A stretch of DNA of 64,000 bases from contig CAIJPN010000069.1 in the NCBI GenBank assembly GCA_903822545.1, positions 1-64,000 of the forward strand. Direction: 5' to 3'. The position numbers were made by a program, and so were the translations under genes. This document shows, piece after piece, positions 61,245 to 64,000 of this stretch; the first letter of the stretch is position 1; each line of letters starts with the position of its first letter. This stretch comes from an uncultured Anaerolineae bacterium (GTDB lineage: Bacteria > Chloroflexota > Anaerolineae > Anaerolineales > Villigracilaceae). The notes below the pieces were generated by a model, which made no database searches, had not been told where the DNA came from, and saw nothing but the letters and a program-made list of their open reading frames with translations.

Positions 61245-64000
61245 ATGGCCTTTGATAAGATACCATTCCTGAAACACCCCAACACATCGGAGGCCCAAAG
61301 CGCCTCCTATTTCACTCTGGCCGGAACAATCAGCTCATGGATTGGCGCAGCCAGCTTTTTCATCGCGGGTGCTCAAACTTCAACCTGGCAATTCATCGCG
61401 ATGGGCAGCACGGGGAGTATCCTGGGGCTGGTTTTGCTTATCGCAAACATCTTAAACAACACCGGGCGCACCCGGTTAGCCACCTGGGTATCGATCATCG
61501 CTTCGGCATTATGTTTCACAATATTTGCAATGCTGACCAGCAACATGAGTGTGGTGCTGGCTTTCCTGATGGTTACGCTGGCCGTTAATGTTTCCATACA
61601 GATATTCCACGATTCAACAGAAAGCACTCTGGGGGTTATCGCCAGTATTCTCTGCTCGATATTGATTGTGCTCACAGGCAGTGCCGACTTTGGAATTGAA
61701 CGCATCGAAATGGCGGCCTGGTTGCAAGAAGTATTCATCACGATCTGCGGCCTGGTAGGAATGCTGCTCTCGATCAACACACTGCGGCGCTTCGAATTTA
61801 GCTCGTTGCGCTCCCAAATTGTGGCAGCTTTCCTGATCATGTCCATCATCCCAATCATTCTCATCCAGGCTTCGCAATACATCAACATCCAAAACTCGCT
61901 ACGCGACCAGGGCAACCAGGATCTGAAAGAGAATGCCTGGAACATCGCCAACGGGGTGGAACGGGCGCTCACAGATATCCAACGTGATGTGAGCACAACC
62001 GCAAAACTACCCGTGCTCAAACAGCTCCTTACCGGCAGCGATGATGTGGTGCCAAATGCCCTGGCCACCCTCGACGCTATTCGCTCACAGAACAAATACA
62101 TCATCTCTTTTGGCGTGCTGGATATCAACGGGCTGAACATCCTCGATACACAGCTCAACCTGAAAGGCGCAAACGAGAGTTTTTCTTCTTACTTCCTGGC
62201 CAGCAGCACCAGCAGCCAGGCTTACATTACCGATTGCTATTACGACACTATTGGAGACAAATCGTACCTGTTTATCAGCTTGCCCATCATTGATCTGGAT
62301 GAAAACAGCACCATCGGCATTTTGCGTGCCAAGGTGGATGGTCAGATTCTGCAGGATACCATCGTCAGCCTGGCACCCAGCATCGGGGCAGACCATGCCA
62401 TTATGCTCGTCACCGACCAACAGGTTATCCTGGGACACAGCCTTGATTCCAGCCTGAACTTTAAGACTCTCAGTTTGCTGCGTGACAGCATCGTCAAAAG
62501 CCTGAAGAACAGCAAGCAAATCCCTGAAAATGCAACTCCCGAATCATTGAATATCAACCTGGTGCGCATCGCTGACGCGCTCAAAACACTCAACCAGAAA
62601 CCCTTCTTCGAAACCAATATCATACCCGGACAGCCCATAGATCAGATGGCGACCGGCGTTTGGATGACCGAAAAACCCTGGATGGTGGTGGTGACGCGCG
62701 ATTTGGATGCCATCACCGCACCCATCAATGCCCAGGTGATAAATACCAGCATCATTGTGTTTGTGGTCATCCTGGCAGTCATCGGTGGGGCAAGTATTAC
62801 AGCATCATTCATCACATCGCCCATCAATGAGCTGGTCAGCACCACCAAACTGTTTGGCGAAGGCTCCATCGGGCTGCGCATCCGTTCGAATCGCAAAGAC
62901 GAGATTGGCACGCTGGCAGATACTTTCGACAATACCACCGGGCAGATCGAAAGGCTGCTCACCAGCCTGGAAGACCGGGTGAACGAGCGCACGCGTGAGT
63001 TGACTGATATGAACCAGGGTAATGAAAAACGCGCCCATCAATTGCGGGCAGTGGCCGAAGTTGCCCAAGCTGTCACCACCCTGCAAGACCTGGAAGAGTT
63101 GCTGCCACTCATCTGCGAACGAATCAGTGACACATTCGGGTTCTACCATGTTGGTATTTTCTTGATCGACCAAAGCGGGGTTTTTGCCATTTTGCAGGCT
63201 TCAAACAGCGAGGGTGGACGCAAGATGCTCGAACGGCGACACCGCTTACGGGTTGGACAGGTGGGCATCGTCGGGTATGTGACCAGTACCGGTCATCCAC
63301 GCATCGCCCTGGATGTTGGTGATGATGCCATCTACTTCAATAACCCAGACCTGCCACTGACCCGCTCTGAAATGGCGCTGCCGCTAAAAATTGGCGAAAA
63401 AGTGATTGGCGCATTGGATGTGCAAAGCACCGAAGCCGCCGCGTTTACCGAAAATGACATTAATATTTTGAGCCTGCTCTCAGACCAGATCAGCGTGGCG
63501 ATCCAAAATGCCCAATTGTTTGATGAAACCCGCCAGGCGCTGGCCGAAACTCGCGCGCTGTACTCGGCATCCGTCAAAGAAGGCTGGAAGATTATCACCC
63601 AGGCCAGGGCCAGCGGGTATCGCTATGCAAATGGCAAGGTGGATGCCGCTTTTGGTAAATTGCCCAGCCCCAGCTTCAGCGGTGAGACTCTCGAAATCCC
63701 GGTGACAAGCCGCGGCGAGACATTTGGCCGTATAAAAATACGCATGCCAGCCAACCTGGCAGAATCCACCAGCGAAGAAGAACTCCAACTTTATGAGTCA
63801 ATCGCCGAAAGGCTGGCGCTGGCATTGGATAATGCCCGACTGGTGGAAGAATCGCAACGCCGCGCCGATTTGGAACGCGCCATTGCTCGCATGTCTGGTG
63901 AAATCGGCGCATCGACCAATATAGACGGAATTCTCCAGACTACGGTGGAACAAATCGGTCAATTGGTGAAAAATGCCGAAGTCATCATCCAGATTAGCCC
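61245..64000 (+). CDS. Cache-HAMP-GAF receptor, member 5 of the GAF operon, cut by the window edge (918+ aa)
   Basis: The reading frame from ATG 61245 stays open to the end of the window. Several transmembrane helices lie in 1-210, then a Cache-like extracytoplasmic domain (about 215-485, with YIISFGVLDINGLNILDTQ), a membrane helix (about 503-525) and HAMP (SPINELVSTTKLFGEGSIG). The coiled coil SLEDRVNERTRELTDMNQG leads to a full GAF (about 595-750, YFNNPDLPLTRSEMALPL), a half GAF with a Trp/Tyr linker (KEGWKIITQARASGYRYANG) and the shared tail (RADLERAIARMSGEIGASTNI), which is nearly complete at 64000. GGAAGG is at 61231-61236, 4 nt after the previous stop region, so it is cotranscribed. Confidence 0.85.
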   Translation, partial: MAFDKIPFLKHPNTSEAQSASYFTLAGTISSWIGAASFFIAGAQTSTWQFIAMGSTGSILGLVLLIANILNNTGRTRLATWVSIIASALCFTIFAMLTSNMSVVLAFLMVTLAVNVSIQIFHDSTESTLGVIASILCSILIVLTGSADFGIERIEMAAWLQEVFITICGLVGMLLSINTLRRFEFSSLRSQIVAAFLIMSIIPIILIQASQYINIQNSLRDQGNQDLKENAWNIANGVERALTDIQRDVSTTAKLPVLKQLLTGSDDVVPNALATLDAIRSQNKYIISFGVLDINGLNILDTQLNLKGANESFSSYFLASSTSSQAYITDCYYDTIGDKSYLFISLPIIDLDENSTIGILRAKVDGQILQDTIVSLAPSIGADHAIMLVTDQQVILGHSLDSSLNFKTLSLLRDSIVKSLKNSKQIPENATPESLNINLVRIADALKTLNQKPFFETNIIPGQPIDQMATGVWMTEKPWMVVVTRDLDAITAPINAQVINTSIIVFVVILAVIGGASITASFITSPINELVSTTKLFGEGSIGLRIRSNRKDEIGTLADTFDNTTGQIERLLTSLEDRVNERTRELTDMNQGNEKRAHQLRAVAEVAQAVTTLQDLEELLPLICERISDTFGFYHVGIFLIDQSGVFAILQASNSEGGRKMLERRHRLRVGQVGIVGYVTSTGHPRIALDVGDDAIYFNNPDLPLTRSEMALPLKIGEKVIGALDVQSTEAAAFTENDINILSLLSDQISVAIQNAQLFDETRQALAETRALYSASVKEGWKIITQARASGYRYANGKVDAAFGKLPSPSFSGETLEIPVTSRGETFGRIKIRMPANLAESTSEEELQLYESIAERLALALDNARLVEESQRRADLERAIARMSGEIGASTNIDGILQTTVEQIGQLVKNAEVIIQIS

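Overview
The window reads as a chromosomal segment of an anaerobic-type Chloroflexota bacterium, most likely class Anaerolineae. I infer this from protein style rather than any search: the type 2 isopentenyl-diphosphate isomerase, ADP-type sucCD, FabF/FabH pair, the membrane glycosyltransferase fused to an NHL propeller, the many GAF-domain sensors with little recognisable output, and several conserved-looking proteins I cannot name. The DNA is moderately GC-rich by eye. One gene (an Mrr-type nuclease) is visibly more AT-rich. No CRISPR array, prophage, rRNA operon or insertion sequence is visible.

Layout. 0-5 kb: an unrecognised 919-aa protein, a REC-PAS-histidine kinase and a small conserved-type protein. 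5-9.4 kb: tRNA-Leu running straight into trigger factor, then clpP, a HAD phosphatase and rlmN. 9.5-19 kb: the glycosyltransferase-NHL fusion, sucCD, acpP (minus), then fni and a polyprenyl synthase split by the Mrr gene, followed by tRNA-Gly (plus) and tRNA-His (minus) facing each other across strong terminators. 19-25.4 kb: a peptide-type ABC importer operon (binding protein and two permeases, no ATPase) with a YtcJ-like amidohydrolase and a degenerate SDR. 25.4-30 kb: a histidine kinase, an ABC-F protein preceded by a short ORF and an intrinsic terminator (a candidate attenuator), a hemolysin III-type membrane protein and a dienelactone hydrolase. 30-37.8 kb: DNA repair genes, namely a UvrD/AddB-like helicase, a separate Fe-S PD-(D/E)XK nuclease and RecJ, interspersed with two lipoproteins, a frameshifted secreted-protein gene and a hotdog thioesterase. 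37.8-42.6 kb (minus): fabF-fabH, a HAD-DinB fusion, a Cys-rich protein and efp with an Arg at the loop tip. 42.7-48.4 kb: a remnant of an amidohydrolase, a MEDS-PAS-GAF-GGDEF cyclase, two unrecognised proteins in an operon, and a 5' half of a tRNA-Thr.

49.9-64 kb is a signalling island. It holds a Ser/Thr kinase with a membrane input domain at its N terminus, two stand-alone receiver proteins, and then a tight operon of five GAF-domain proteins, the last running off the window. The five differ in their N-terminal input (cytoplasmic GAFs, multi-TM, or Cache+HAMP). They share one or more GAF modules and all end in the same roughly 45-residue tail. None has a kinase, cyclase, MCP or DNA-binding output. 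This is the best candidate in the window for an undescribed system.

Regulation visible in the sequence: good -10 elements (often TATAAT) lie before many genes. In several cases the -10 sits only 5-12 nt before the start codon, which suggests leaderless or nearly leaderless mRNAs. Intrinsic terminators close most units. Two families of palindromic intergenic repeats are scattered through the window.
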